64,000 nt of DNA, taken from positions 1 through 64,000 of the forward strand of contig JAJTWZ010000001.1 of the NCBI GenBank assembly GCA_021463145.1. Reading direction: 5' to 3'. The position numbers and the translations under genes were made by a program. The DNA is from Blastocatellia bacterium (GTDB lineage: Bacteria > Acidobacteriota > Blastocatellia > UBA7656 > JADIYM01). Shown here piece by piece: positions 25,586-35,541 of this stretch. The notes beneath the pieces were generated by a model, which saw only the letters and a list, made by a program, of their open reading frames with translations, was not told where the DNA came from and searched no databases. Each line of letters starts with the position of its first letter. Within the stretch, counting starts at the first letter, position 1.

Positions 25586-26686
25586 ATGACAGTCAAGTCC
25601 CTGAAGATCGCAGTTCCCGCCCTCTGTGCCGTTCTCCTGGCAATTCCAGCGCTCGGACAGGCCCACACCAACCTGAACATCGGAGACCCCGTCGCGAAGC
25701 CGCTGACGCCGGCTCCCGTGCCGGCCGACACGATCGATATTACCGCCGTCGTGGAAACCGTTCCCGTTCCAGTGGGCGGCGATGCGGCTGACGATCCCGC
25801 GATCTGGGTCAATCCTAAAGACTCTTCCAAGAGTCTCGTCCTCGGCACGAACAAGCAACTCGGACTGCACGTCTACGATCTCGCCGGCAGCGAGCTGCAG
25901 ATGATTCGCGACGGAAAACTGAACAACGTCGACCTGCGCGATGGTTTCAAGCTGGGTACGCGCACTGTGGCGCTGGTCACCGCCGGCAATCGCTCCACAA
26001 ATTCAATATCCGTCTACGCCCTGGATCCGGCGACCCTTCGGGTAGAGAACGTAGCGGCGCGTCTCATCACGACCGCGCCGGCCTACGGTTCCTGCATGTA
26101 CCGAAGCGCGAAAACCGGTAAGTTCTATTACATTCTCGCCAACAAGGTCGGCACGGTTGAGCAGTGGGAACTCTTCGACAACGGCGCGGGCAAGGTCGAT
26201 GGGAAACTCGTTCGCACGTTCAAGCTCGATAGCCAGATCGAAGGCTGCGTGGCGGACGACGAACTTGGCCACCTTTATATTGGCGAAGAAGCGGTAGGGA
26301 TCTGGAAGTTCGGGGCCGAACCTGACGCCGGCGACGTTCGCACTCCAATGGCGATGGCATCTGGTGGCCGGTTGACGATCGACGTCGAGGGAATGGCGAT
26401 CGCGAAGTCGGGTCCGAAAAAGGGATTCATCGTCGTCTCGAGCCAGGGCAACAACACATATGTCGTGTTCCGCCGCGAAGGCTCGAACGAATACGTCCGC
26501 ACCGTTAGAGTAGTTGATGGCGATGGAATCGACGGAACGTCGGACACGGATGGTCTCGACGTCACAAGCGCCGATCTCGGCGGTAGATTCCGGCACGGAC
26601 TGATGGTGGTTCAGGACGGCTTCAACGACAAGGGCTTCCAGAACTTCAAGTACGTGCCTCTCGAGAAGGTCCTCGGGGACCGATAG
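25586..26686 (+). CDS. Secreted beta-propeller phytase (3-phytase)
   Basis: 366 aa from ATG 25586 (MTVKSLKIAVPALCAVLLAIPALGQA signal peptide) with GAGG upstream; the 415-aa ORF-track start has no ribosome site. Beta-propeller phytase features: GDAADDPAIWVNPKDSSKSLVLGTNKQLGLHVYDLAG, NNVDLRDGF, YGSCMYRSAKTGKFYYI, IEGCVADDELGHLYIGEE, DVEGMAI, and the closing GLMVVQDGFN. The enzyme releases phosphate from phytate in a calcium-dependent way outside the cytoplasm. Single gene, no phosphate-transport neighbours. Confidence 0.9.
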   Translation: MTVKSLKIAVPALCAVLLAIPALGQAHTNLNIGDPVAKPLTPAPVPADTIDITAVVETVPVPVGGDAADDPAIWVNPKDSSKSLVLGTNKQLGLHVYDLAGSELQMIRDGKLNNVDLRDGFKLGTRTVALVTAGNRSTNSISVYALDPATLRVENVAARLITTAPAYGSCMYRSAKTGKFYYILANKVGTVEQWELFDNGAGKVDGKLVRTFKLDSQIEGCVADDELGHLYIGEEAVGIWKFGAEPDAGDVRTPMAMASGGRLTIDVEGMAIAKSGPKKGFIVVSSQGNNTYVVFRREGSNEYVRTVRVVDGDGIDGTSDTDGLDVTSADLGGRFRHGLMVVQDGFNDKGFQNFKYVPLEKVLGDR

Positions 26687-26888
26687 CGCGTTCCTCGGGG
26701 AACGCAGCGACGAGTGTCGACAGGGTTTCCGCGACACCCGGCGAGTGATTGGCAATCGTCAGGAGACGACTTCAGATTTGGGCGGCCGCCTCGCTGCATC
26801 GCGCGACGGCCGGACACCTCCTGCCGATTCTGACCACCGCTGAGGAGCCGGGAATCCTGTCCACGCTCCCACACGCCTCGACGTACTG

Positions 26889-26894
26889 TACAAT
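26889..26894 (+). promoter_or_regulatory. -10-like TACAAT eight bases before kdsA ATG
   Basis: TACAAT followed by eight bases and then the kdsA ATG at 26903, with no ribosome site between. Transcription from this box would give a leaderless kdsA mRNA. The -35 is weak. Confidence 0.4.
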
Positions 26895-26902
26895 CGGCCG
26901 GC

Positions 26903-27736
26903 ATGACTACTTCGGTCGCGTCGTTCGACATTGGACCAGTCGAGGTTGGTGGTCCTGACCTTTTTCTGATTGCCGGCCCGTGCGTGATCGAAAGCGAGCG
27001 CCACGCGACGTCGATGGCTGAGCGAATCGCGCAGATTGCCGCGGACGCCGGCGTTCCTTTCATCTTCAAGGCGTCTTTCGACAAAGCGAACCGCACGTCG
27101 ATCTCCTCGTTTCGCGGACCGGGAATCGAAGAGGGTCTTCGCATTCTGAGGACGATCCAGCGCGACGTCGGCGTTCCGGTGCTTACAGATGTTCACGAAG
27201 TCTGGCAGGCCGAACGTGCCGGTGAAGTCGTGGATGTCCTACAGATTCCGGCCTTTCTCTGCCGCCAGACAGATCTGCTCGTAGCTGCGGCGAAGACGGG
27301 CAGGGCCGTGAACGTCAAGAAGGGCCAGTTTCTGGCCCCCTGGGACATGCGGAACGTCGTGGACAAGATGCGCGAAGCCGGCTGCGCCAGACTTTCGCTT
27401 ACGGAACGCGGCGTATCGTTCGGCTACAACACTCTCGCCGTCGATATGCGGTCGTTCCCGATAATGCGCAGAATGGGATGGCCGGTCGTATACGACGTTA
27501 CGCACAGCCTGCAGAAGCCCGGCGGCCTCGGCGCAGCATCGGGCGGAGACTCCGAGTTCATCGAGTACCTCGCTCGTGCCGGTGTCGCGTGTGGCGTCGA
27601 TGGCGTCTTCATGGAAATCCACGACGACCCGGCCAACGCGCTGAGCGACGGACCGAACGCCTTGCCGCTCGAGCGACTCGCCCCCCTGCTCGAGTCGCTT
27701 ACTCCAATCCATCGAATTGCCCGAGAGGTCGCATGA
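26903..27736 (+). CDS. kdsA: 3-deoxy-8-phosphooctulonate synthase
   Basis: 277 aa. Diagnostic motifs of KDO8P synthase: [83 protein letters not shown], and [13 protein letters not shown]. It condenses PEP and arabinose-5-P to KDO-8-P, the precursor of the Kdo that WaaA uses. A cysteine in the AGPC motif suggests the metal-dependent class. Its stop overlaps the ATG of the M1-like gene (ATGA). Confidence 0.95.
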   Translation: MTTSVASFDIGPVEVGGPDLFLIAGPCVIESERHATSMAERIAQIAADAGVPFIFKASFDKANRTSISSFRGPGIEEGLRILRTIQRDVGVPVLTDVHEVWQAERAGEVVDVLQIPAFLCRQTDLLVAAAKTGRAVNVKKGQFLAPWDMRNVVDKMREAGCARLSLTERGVSFGYNTLAVDMRSFPIMRRMGWPVVYDVTHSLQKPGGLGAASGGDSEFIEYLARAGVACGVDGVFMEIHDDPANALSDGPNALPLERLAPLLESLTPIHRIAREVA

Positions 27737-30087
27737 TCCGTTGGCTCCCCGCCCTGGCGCGCGCTGCGTTCGCCTGCCTCGTAGTTTTCCTGTTCGCAAC
27801 GGTTGTTCTGGCTCAGGAAACCGATGTCCGGAAGTACGCAGTCGACGTCCGGCTCGAACCGGCGTCTCACTCCGCGATCATCCGCACGACCTTGACTGTC
27901 TGGAATCCCACGGACGCGCCGAAGCGGAACCTGCAGTTTCGAATCAACGGAAAGTCCGAGATTCGATCGGTGACGCTCGGCGGGCAGGCAGCAACGGTCG
28001 ACGTGAGGGAGGACCGGCGGCTCGCCGGGCTCGAGGCAGTCTCGGTGACGCTGCCGGCTGCCATCCCTGGCAAAGCGACGGCCGATCTCGTGATCGAGTC
28101 GAAGTTGACGCTCGCCGCGTCGACAGCCGACGCACGGATCGGGATCGGGGAGACGGTCCTGTTGCCGTCGAGCATCTGGTTTCCGATGGTTTCGACCCCG
28201 TTCGTCCAGTACGGTGCGAACACCGCGCCATTCTCGGTGTCCATTGCAGGAGCGGACGGCGAGCGCGCGCTTTCGGGTGGAGTTGCGTCCGGCCAGACTT
28301 TCACGCAGTCGCTCTACGGATTGCCGTTCGTGATCTCAGGTCCTTACGGTCAGCCGGTAACGAAGGCATCCGGGGCCGTGTCCATCGAAGCCTGGCTCCC
28401 GGACGGAGCCTCACCGGAGATCCGCGCCGGAGCAGAGCGCCTCGTGGCAGACGCCGAGCGAATCGTGGCGTATTACTCGCGCGTGCTTGGGCCTGCACCG
28501 GCGGCCACTTTCAGGATCGTCGCAAGTGACGCAGCAGCCGGATTCGTCAGTCCGTCCGCAGTGGCGCTGGGACTGCGCGTTCTGGCCCGGCCTCAGACCG
28601 ATGCCGAGACGTTCGAGTTGCTCGCCGATTCAATTGCCCGGATCTGGATAGACGGCGGTGCGGCGGTCCGGGGCGCGACTCCCGGGGCCTCGGCGAATCG
28701 ACCAAATGGCGTCGGGATCGTTCGCGATGCCCTTCCTCGTTATCTGGCCGTGCTTGCTGCCGGAGACCGCTACGGCGCATCCGCCGAGGCCCGGGCATTC
28801 GATCGGGCGCGCATCGCCCTCCAGCGACAACGCGACGCCTCGACCTCCATTCAGCTGTCGCTGCTGACGCCTTTCGACGCCTCCTATCTGGGATTGATCA
28901 CAACCAAGGGGCCGATGGTTTTCCGTATCCTCGAACGGGAAATCGGGCGCGATAAACTGCTTGCGGCGATTGCGGCGACCGTTGCGACCGCCCGCACCTC
29001 CGGCTCTCTAACCGCCGACAATCTTCGGGCGGCTGTCTCCGCCGCCGCAGGTCGCGACCTTGGGCCAATCTACCGAACCTGGCTCGACACTGCCGCGCTG
29101 CCGGATCTGATCGTGGGCATACCTCAACAGGCAAACGGCGCCTGGACCAGTGCGCTTCGAAACCTGGGGACCGGCGATGTCACTGTCGACGTAGTTGCGA
29201 CCACTGAGTCCGGCAAGAAACTGACGGTAAGGGTCTCCGTGCTGTCGAACGGCTTTGCCGAGGCCCGCTTCGACAGCCCGGAGCGTGTCTCGTCGGTTCA
29301 GATCGATCCGGATCACATCATCCCGCAGGCGGCGTATGGCAACGACTCGCGCCCGGTCCTTGCCAACGCTGACGAGTTGTTCGCCGATGGCGTGACGCTG
29401 TTCCGAAAGAAGGACTTCGCCGCTGCCGAAACAGAGTTGCGCGAAGCGACGCTCGCCGATCCTCTCAATGATGGTGCGAAAGCGTGGCTCGCTCGGGCGC
29501 TTTTCGAGCTTGGCCGGAACGCGGATGCGGAGAAGGCGGCCAGAGACTCCGTCGCCGTGGAACCTGCCTCGCTGGAAGCGCTTTCGTGGTCGAACTTCGT
29601 GCTTGGACAGATTGCGATTGCGGCGAACCGGCCGAAGGACGCCATATCGTTCCTTCAGCGCGCCATTGCATTCGGAAACGAATCTTCCGCGCTCAGAGCC
29701 GCACGCGAGGCCATCGTCGCGGCCAGGAAGTCGGCAGGCGAAAGCGTAGTTCCGGACGAGAACGTACTCCGCTACTTTGCTGACTTCGACCGGACAGTCA
29801 GCGCCGGCGTCAATACCCAGCAAGCCGAGCGTCTCATCGACTCGCATCTGCTGCCGGATTTTGTCCGTGGTCTCGTTACGAGCGTCGCGAGAGCGTGGAC
29901 GACGGAGGTCCTCTACACCGAGTCGCTCGGTCGAGACGAGGTGTTGGCGGATATCCGGTTCACGACGGGCCCGGCCACGCGGCGAATCACGGCAACCGCG
30001 GTTGTCAGGCTTCGGAAGCTTGGTGGTGGTATGAAACTGGTGGACATCCAGTTGCTCGATACAGGTGAGCCCACGGACCTCAACTGA
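27733..30087 (+). CDS. M1-peptidase-like protein lacking the zinc site, with TPR repeats
   Basis: 784 aa from ATG 27733, overlapping the kdsA stop. Signal peptide ([21 protein letters not shown]). Residues 30-240 look like the N-terminal beta domain of M1 aminopeptidases ([24 protein letters not shown]). The helical part with [21 protein letters not shown] resembles the M1 C-terminal half, but where HEXXH and the downstream E should stand only LADSIARIW is seen, so it is probably inactive. Residues 545-670 hold TPR-like repeats ([21 protein letters not shown]). Likely a periplasmic binding protein. DUF4350 gene follows 5 bp later. Confidence 0.7.
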   Translation: MIRWLPALARAAFACLVVFLFATVVLAQETDVRKYAVDVRLEPASHSAIIRTTLTVWNPTDAPKRNLQFRINGKSEIRSVTLGGQAATVDVREDRRLAGLEAVSVTLPAAIPGKATADLVIESKLTLAASTADARIGIGETVLLPSSIWFPMVSTPFVQYGANTAPFSVSIAGADGERALSGGVASGQTFTQSLYGLPFVISGPYGQPVTKASGAVSIEAWLPDGASPEIRAGAERLVADAERIVAYYSRVLGPAPAATFRIVASDAAAGFVSPSAVALGLRVLARPQTDAETFELLADSIARIWIDGGAAVRGATPGASANRPNGVGIVRDALPRYLAVLAAGDRYGASAEARAFDRARIALQRQRDASTSIQLSLLTPFDASYLGLITTKGPMVFRILEREIGRDKLLAAIAATVATARTSGSLTADNLRAAVSAAAGRDLGPIYRTWLDTAALPDLIVGIPQQANGAWTSALRNLGTGDVTVDVVATTESGKKLTVRVSVLSNGFAEARFDSPERVSSVQIDPDHIIPQAAYGNDSRPVLANADELFADGVTLFRKKDFAAAETELREATLADPLNDGAKAWLARALFELGRNADAEKAARDSVAVEPASLEALSWSNFVLGQIAIAANRPKDAISFLQRAIAFGNESSALRAAREAIVAARKSAGESVVPDENVLRYFADFDRTVSAGVNTQQAERLIDSHLLPDFVRGLVTSVARAWTTEVLYTESLGRDEVLADIRFTTGPATRRITATAVVRLRKLGGGMKLVDIQLLDTGEPTDLN

Positions 30088-30092
30088 ATCCG

Positions 30093-31265
30093 GTGAATCG
30101 AAACGCGCTAACGATAGGCTTCTTCCTGCTGGTCCTGGCGGCCATCATCGGCCTTAATCTGCTGCTGATCGCTCCGCGCTCGAGGGAGGAAAACGAGGCC
30201 GAAGGGAGCCGCTCGTCCTACAAGGGATCGCCCTACGGCACGCTCGCCTATCACGAATTGCTCGTCGAACAGGGGTATACGGTTTCGCGTTTCGAAAGTC
30301 CGTACACCGAGCTCCATGACTCGTCGATCAGGACGCTTTTCATCGTGCAGGTCGATCCCAACATCGTAATGACCGAGGCCGAACTGACGGCCCTGATCGA
30401 GTGGGTCGCGGGTGGCGGCCGGGCGATCGTGGCAGACAGGGTCATCCGGTTGAGTGGCGAGGGTCTCAGGATCGAGACCGGTCCGCCCCGTCGCGGCGCG
30501 GTTGTACCGGTGGCCGTCTCGCCGTTGTGCCGCGGCGTGTCGAATGTCGAGGTCACGGATTACGCGACGACTGTAGCCGACGAGGACAACGTCGCTACCG
30601 TCCATTTCGCCTCGGACAACGGCGCCGTGCTCATCGATCGTCCTTACGGCGCCGGCCGCTTCACGTTCCTTACCGAGCCGTACGTCATTCAGAACAACGG
30701 CATCGCCGTATCCGACAATCTTGCTCTCGCGCTCAATCTGGCGGGTTCGAAGGAGACCGCTGGCGCTATTGCGTTCGATGAATTCCATCACGGATTCGGG
30801 AGCGTGACCGGATCCGGTTCTGGCGGACTTCGCGGTTACATCGCGGGAACGCCGGTACCGTGGGTCATCATGCAACTTGCGTTGCTTGCAATCGTGGTTG
30901 CGGTGTCACTCGGCACAAGGTTCGCGCGGCCGGTGCCTCTGGCCCGCGAGCGCCGTACGAGCGCCCTCGAGTTCGTGTCGTCGATGGCAAACATCCAGCG
31001 CCTGGCCAGGGCCTCCGACCTCGCGATCGAGAATATTTACGGGCACTTCCGCCGACGCCTGTGCCGATTTGCGGGAATGCCGTCGAATTCGCTCACGGAT
31101 CAACTCGCCACGGTGGCGGCGGAACGCGGCCGGATAGATCGAGAGGAGCTCGTTTCCGTGATGCGTCGCTGTGACAACGCGCTGGCGATCAAGGCGCCGG
31201 ATCCGAAAGTCCTCGTAGACCTCGTGGCGGACCTTCGGCGCGTCGAAGCGAAACTCAAGCTCTAG
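30093..31265 (+). CDS. DUF4350 membrane protein
   Basis: 390 aa. One N-terminal TM helix (LTIGFFLLVLAAIIGLNLLLI), then a Rossmann-like extracytoplasmic domain (SPYGTLAYHELLVEQGYTVSRFESP, TLFIVQVDPNIVMTEAELTALIEWVAGGGRAIVAD) typical of DUF4350, a second TM helix (WVIMQLALLAIVVAVSL), and a cytoplasmic helical tail. Family members often sit beside MoxR ATPases and DUF58/DUF4129 genes; none of those is here, only the M1-like gene. GTG start at 30093. Confidence 0.8.
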   Translation: MNRNALTIGFFLLVLAAIIGLNLLLIAPRSREENEAEGSRSSYKGSPYGTLAYHELLVEQGYTVSRFESPYTELHDSSIRTLFIVQVDPNIVMTEAELTALIEWVAGGGRAIVADRVIRLSGEGLRIETGPPRRGAVVPVAVSPLCRGVSNVEVTDYATTVADEDNVATVHFASDNGAVLIDRPYGAGRFTFLTEPYVIQNNGIAVSDNLALALNLAGSKETAGAIAFDEFHHGFGSVTGSGSGGLRGYIAGTPVPWVIMQLALLAIVVAVSLGTRFARPVPLARERRTSALEFVSSMANIQRLARASDLAIENIYGHFRRRLCRFAGMPSNSLTDQLATVAAERGRIDREELVSVMRRCDNALAIKAPDPKVLVDLVADLRRVEAKLKL

Positions 31266-31347
31266 CTCGCGTCCGACTGGTTCGGATGGCCAGGAAACGA
31301 AGGCTTGGCCGCCCTTTCGCCGCTCCCCATCACGCGTGTGGCCTTTC

Positions 31348-31374
31348 TTGACACTCAAAAAGTGCGGGTGCTAC
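31348..31374 (+). promoter_or_regulatory. CIRCE element overlapping the hrcA promoter
   Basis: TTGACACTC-N9-GGGTGCTAC matches the CIRCE consensus TTAGCACTC-N9-GAGTGCTAA with two mismatches per arm. Its left arm begins with TTGACA, a perfect -35, so HrcA bound here would directly mask the promoter. The -10 is poor (TACCGT at 31372). Confidence 0.75.
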
Positions 31375-31427
31375 CGTAGCGACGGAGCTTTGCCGGTAAG
31401 TACTTGATCCGCTTGGCTGTTTCAGGA

Positions 31428-32504
31428 ATGCGGAGAGCGAGAGAGTTCACGTTCGACGACCGAAGCCGTGAGATACTGACGACGGCGATTCGCCTCTTCG
31501 TGTCGACGGGCGAAGCCGTTGGATCGCGTACCCTGGCTCGAATGTCCCGTGAAGGTCTTTCCGCGGCGACGATCCGGAATATCGTGTCGGATCTGGAGGC
31601 CTCGGGATACCTGTACCAGCCTCATACTTCGGCTGGCCGGATTCCAACCGACAAGGGTTATCGCTTCTACGTCGACAACCTCATAGGTCAACTCAGGATA
31701 TCGAAGCACGACGAGGCCCGGATCCACCGCGGGCTCATCGACGAAGAGACGCTTCTGCGGCCGGAATCGCTGATGGAGCGGACGTCGCAGATGCTGTCAC
31801 AGGTGTCCGACAATGTCGGAGTCGTCGTTTCACTGTCGCGGCAACACGACTCCATCGAACAGCTCGAATTCATCAAGCTCAACGACGGGCGGGTCGTTGC
31901 CGTCACGGTGCTGCGCGGCGGCGAGATCCAGAACCGTATTTTTCGGCTCGACGAGGAAGTTTCCCAGTCCGACCTCGACCGTACGGCGCGCTATCTGACA
32001 CAGAACTACCGCGGGCTGACATTGTCGGACATCCGCGAACGCCTTCTGGCTCAGATGTCCGAGGAGCACGCCCTCTACGACAAGCTGCTCCAGACGGCGA
32101 TGCTCGTGTGCGAACGCGGACTCGCAGACGGCGGAGCCGACGTTTATGTCGATGGGGCTGCAACCATTATCGAGAAGCCCGACTTTGCCGATACGGAGCG
32201 GATGCGATCGCTCTTCCGAATGTTCGAGGAGAAGAGCCGGTTGGTTAAGCTTATCGACCAATGCCTTACGGCTCCGCTCAACAGCGGGGTCCATATCCAG
32301 ATCGGAACGGAGACCCGGACGCCGTGGCTGCGGGACTGCGCCATCGTCGCTTCGCCATTGCACGTCGGAGACCGTGTGATAGGCGGTATCGGAGTTGTCG
32401 GACCGTCGCGGATGGAGTACGCTCGGGTGATTGGAATCGTCGATTACGTAGCAAAGCTCTTCGAGCGAACCCTGCTCGATAGCCGCAACATCGCCGTGCG
32501 GTAG
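31428..32504 (+). CDS. hrcA: Heat-shock repressor HrcA
   Basis: 358 aa from ATG 31428 (MRRAREFTFDDRSREIL), or 366 from a TTG at 31404; neither has a strong ribosome site. N-terminal winged helix: ILTTAIRLFVSTGEAVGSRTLARMSREGLSAATIRNIVSDLEASGYLYQPHTSAGRIPTDKGYRFYVD. The rest is the GAF-like domain (VVVSLSRQHDSIEQLEFIKL, GGIGVVGPSRMEYARVIGIVDYVA). It represses the operon through CIRCE and is fed back by GroEL. First gene of hrcA-grpE-dnaK-dnaJ. Confidence 0.95.
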   Translation: MRRAREFTFDDRSREILTTAIRLFVSTGEAVGSRTLARMSREGLSAATIRNIVSDLEASGYLYQPHTSAGRIPTDKGYRFYVDNLIGQLRISKHDEARIHRGLIDEETLLRPESLMERTSQMLSQVSDNVGVVVSLSRQHDSIEQLEFIKLNDGRVVAVTVLRGGEIQNRIFRLDEEVSQSDLDRTARYLTQNYRGLTLSDIRERLLAQMSEEHALYDKLLQTAMLVCERGLADGGADVYVDGAATIIEKPDFADTERMRSLFRMFEEKSRLVKLIDQCLTAPLNSGVHIQIGTETRTPWLRDCAIVASPLHVGDRVIGGIGVVGPSRMEYARVIGIVDYVAKLFERTLLDSRNIAVR

Positions 32505-32571
32505 TGTACTGCCCTCACCGCCGGAGCGATGACCTTACGACCCTTAAGTTCAAGGACACAAAGACAAGATA

Positions 32572-33501
32572 ATGTCCGATCAGCTCAAACACTCGCCCAT
32601 CAATATTCCGATCGAAGCCGCAGACGATGATGTTGATGTTGAGGAAGATCCGGCAGACATCATCGAGATAGACGGCGATGATCTCGTTTACGACCCAGAC
32701 GACCTGATTGAAGTTGACGAGGATGAATTGGAGACGGAGTCGCCGTCGTCCGATGACTTGCCGAAGCCGCGTATGCCGATCACGACCGAATCTCTGGATC
32801 CGTACGTCCCGCCGCACTCCATCGCAGATGCGCTGGAGGAAGACGACCTGGCGGTCGTCGAAAGCGTAACGGACGACGACGTGATCGATGAAGTGTTCGA
32901 CGCCGCTGGCGAGGATGGCGTCGAAGACGACGAAGCGGCTGACGTAGTTGCTCGGCCGGAAGACGCCGGTGAAGCCTCCTCCGAGGACGAAACGACGACT
33001 GTATCGAAACAGGCAGTCGTGGATCTGATGACTGAGCTGAGACAGAAGTCCGAATCGATCGCGCGCCTTACCGACGAGCGATCGGATCTTTACGACAAGC
33101 TGCTGCGCAAGCAGGCCGAGTTCGAGAATTTCCGGAAACGCGGCGAGCGGGAAATGCAGGAAGCATATGTCCGGGCGCGCGCGGACCTCATGCTCGATCT
33201 GCTGCCGGTGCTCGACAATTTCGATCTTGCAGTCCAGCACGCGGATACCGCGAACCCGGACGCGGTGCACGAAGGCGTCCACCTGATCTACAAGCAACTC
33301 TTCGATTCGCTCTGCCGGATGGGCCTCGTGTCCATTGAAGCAGATGGACAACCATTCGACCCGGAACTGCACGACGCCGTCGCTACCGAGCCGACTGACG
33401 AAGTGCCGGATCACACGGTGTTGGTAGTCCTGCAGCGAGGCTATATGCTCGGTGACCGGATGTTGAGACCCGCACGTGTCAAAGTCGCGGTGACGCCGTA
33501 A
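32572..33501 (+). CDS. grpE: Nucleotide exchange factor GrpE with long acidic N-terminus
   Basis: 309 aa, well above the usual 180-210. The GrpE core begins about residue 145: ELRQKSESIARLTDERSDLYDKLLRKQAEFENFRKRGEREMQEA (coiled coil), LLPVLDNFDLAVQHA, and GLVSIEADGQPFDPELHDAV... VLQRGYMLGDRMLRPARVKVA. The first 145 residues are strongly acidic (runs of D/E) and low-complexity. GrpE releases ADP from DnaK. Second gene of the heat-shock operon. Confidence 0.95.
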   Translation: MSDQLKHSPINIPIEAADDDVDVEEDPADIIEIDGDDLVYDPDDLIEVDEDELETESPSSDDLPKPRMPITTESLDPYVPPHSIADALEEDDLAVVESVTDDDVIDEVFDAAGEDGVEDDEAADVVARPEDAGEASSEDETTTVSKQAVVDLMTELRQKSESIARLTDERSDLYDKLLRKQAEFENFRKRGEREMQEAYVRARADLMLDLLPVLDNFDLAVQHADTANPDAVHEGVHLIYKQLFDSLCRMGLVSIEADGQPFDPELHDAVATEPTDEVPDHTVLVVLQRGYMLGDRMLRPARVKVAVTP

Positions 33502-33531
33502 GCGCGGCCCGCCGAGGAGGATTAGAACCGC

Positions 33532-35412
33532 ATGGGCAAGGTGATTGGCATCGATCTCGGGACGACGAACTCCTGCGTTGCAGTCATGGAGGGTGGCGTC
33601 ACGCAGATCGTCCCGAACAAGGAAGGCGGCCGGACTACGCCATCGGTCGTCGCTTTCACTGAGAAAGGTGAACGACTTGTCGGCCAGATCGCGAAGCGTC
33701 AGGCGATTACCAACGCGTCAAACACCATTTACGCGGCCAAGAGGCTCATCGGCCGTAAATACGGCTCTCCCGAGGTTCAGCGTGCGCAGGATCTGTGTCC
33801 TTACGAGATTACCGAGGCCTCTAACGGCGATTGCCGCATTCGGGTCAGGTCGCGCGACTACAGTCCGCCGGAAATCTCGGCGATTCTCCTGCAGCGACTC
33901 AAGGCCGCGGCCGAGGACTTCCTCGGCGACGAGGTAATCGAAGCCATCATTACCGTTCCCGCTTACTTCGACGACATCCAGCGGCAGGCGACCAAGGATG
34001 CGGGCAAGATAGCGGGCCTCAACGTCCAGCGCATCATCAACGAGCCCACGGCGGCAGCGCTGGCCTATGGGCTCGGTAAGAAGGAGACGGAGAAGGTCGC
34101 CGTATTCGACCTCGGCGGGGGCACGTTCGATATTTCCGTGCTCGAGATGAACGACGGTGTTTTCGAAGTTCTCGCGACGTGCGGCGACAGCTTCCTCGGT
34201 GGCGAGGATTTCGACCAGCGGATAATCGACTGGATGGTGGCCGAGTTCAAGACCGAGACGAACATCGACCTCCGTCAGGATCGCCTCGCGCTTCAACGGC
34301 TCAAGGAAGCTGCCGAGCGCGCGAAATGCGAACTGTCGACGGCTACAGAGTCGCACATCAACCTGCCGTTCATCTCGGCCGACGCCTCGGGGCCGAAGCA
34401 CTTCAACAAGACGCTGACCCGCGCGAAGTTCGAGGAACTGGTCACGGATCTGGTGGAGCGAACCGTGGAGCCGTGCGAGAAGGCGCTCTGGGACGCAAAA
34501 CTCCAGTCGAACGACATCGACAAGGTCCTTCTCGTCGGTGGCCAGACACGCTCACCGATCATCGTCAGGCGGGTGCGCGAGATTTTCAACAAGGAGCCGT
34601 CGAGCGAGATCAATCCTGACGAAGTCGTCGCAATCGGCGCTGCAATCCAGGGCGGCGTGCTCACTGGCGAGGTCAAGGATCTCGTGCTCCTCGACGTAAT
34701 TCCACTGTCGCTGGGTATCGAGACGCGTGGCGGACTTTTTACGAAGATTCTGGAGCGCAACGTCACAATTCCGACGAAGAAAGCGCTCACGTTTACGACG
34801 GTCGCCGACAACCAGTCAGCGGTGGAGGTGCACGTTCTGCAGGGCGAGCGCGAGATCTCCGCTGGTAACCGGTCGCTCGCCCGGTTCGAGCTAGTGGGCA
34901 TTCCGCAGGCTCCGCGGGGTATTCCGCAGATCGAGGTCAGCTTCGAAGTGGATGCTGACGCAATCGTTTCGGTCTCGGCAAAGGACAAGATGACCGGACT
35001 CGAACAGGCAATGAAGATCACTCCGTCTTCAGGGCTCTCGGCCACGGAAATCTACGACCTCATGGAAGAGGCACAGCGGAACTCGGACGCCGATCGGAAG
35101 ATGAAGGAGGTGATCATCGCCCGAAATCGGCTGGAGGGGCTGCTGCAGAACTCGCAGCGGTCATTCAGCGAGTTCGGCTGGATGCTCTCGGCGCAGGATC
35201 AGGAGATCGTCCGTAACGCCCTCGAAAAGGCGCACGCAGCGTGTGCCAGCGAGGACGGCGACGCGATTCGCTCCGCGCTCGAAACGCTCGAACATTCGGC
35301 ACGGATGATCACGGATGCGATGTTCAAACCGGCATCCGTTTCGCGACCTGATGACGACGAGGACGGCGTCGTCGAGGATGGCGGTACCAAGGCGCTTCCG
35401 GAGTCCACATAG
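33532..35412 (+). CDS. dnaK: Chaperone DnaK (Hsp70)
   Basis: 626 aa. ATPase domain: [33 protein letters not shown]-type [51 protein letters not shown]. Linker [17 protein letters not shown], then the peptide-binding domain and a helical lid. The C-terminus is acidic and lacks the EEVD-like tail, as normal in bacteria. GAGGAGGATT precedes the ATG, the best ribosome site in the operon. It folds proteins with GrpE and DnaJ. Confidence 0.97.
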   Translation: MGKVIGIDLGTTNSCVAVMEGGVTQIVPNKEGGRTTPSVVAFTEKGERLVGQIAKRQAITNASNTIYAAKRLIGRKYGSPEVQRAQDLCPYEITEASNGDCRIRVRSRDYSPPEISAILLQRLKAAAEDFLGDEVIEAIITVPAYFDDIQRQATKDAGKIAGLNVQRIINEPTAAALAYGLGKKETEKVAVFDLGGGTFDISVLEMNDGVFEVLATCGDSFLGGEDFDQRIIDWMVAEFKTETNIDLRQDRLALQRLKEAAERAKCELSTATESHINLPFISADASGPKHFNKTLTRAKFEELVTDLVERTVEPCEKALWDAKLQSNDIDKVLLVGGQTRSPIIVRRVREIFNKEPSSEINPDEVVAIGAAIQGGVLTGEVKDLVLLDVIPLSLGIETRGGLFTKILERNVTIPTKKALTFTTVADNQSAVEVHVLQGEREISAGNRSLARFELVGIPQAPRGIPQIEVSFEVDADAIVSVSAKDKMTGLEQAMKITPSSGLSATEIYDLMEEAQRNSDADRKMKEVIIARNRLEGLLQNSQRSFSEFGWMLSAQDQEIVRNALEKAHAACASEDGDAIRSALETLEHSARMITDAMFKPASVSRPDDDEDGVVEDGGTKALPEST

Positions 35413-35441
35413 TCGTCGCATTCCAACCGTCGGGTTTCGCG

Positions 35442-35475
35442 AAGGCGCAAATCGAGATGTCATCGTTTGCGCCTT
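35442..35475 (+). terminator. Hairpin between dnaK and dnaJ
   Basis: AAGGCGCAAA pairs with TTTGCGCCTT across a 14-base loop, 30 bp after the dnaK stop. The short T run suggests partial termination, reducing dnaJ relative to dnaK. Confidence 0.55.
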
Positions 35476-35541
35476 TGACGCTTTCGCGGAGCAGGCGGGC
35501 GACTATCTTCCCTGTTCTGTTCTGATGGAGATCGAGAATTC

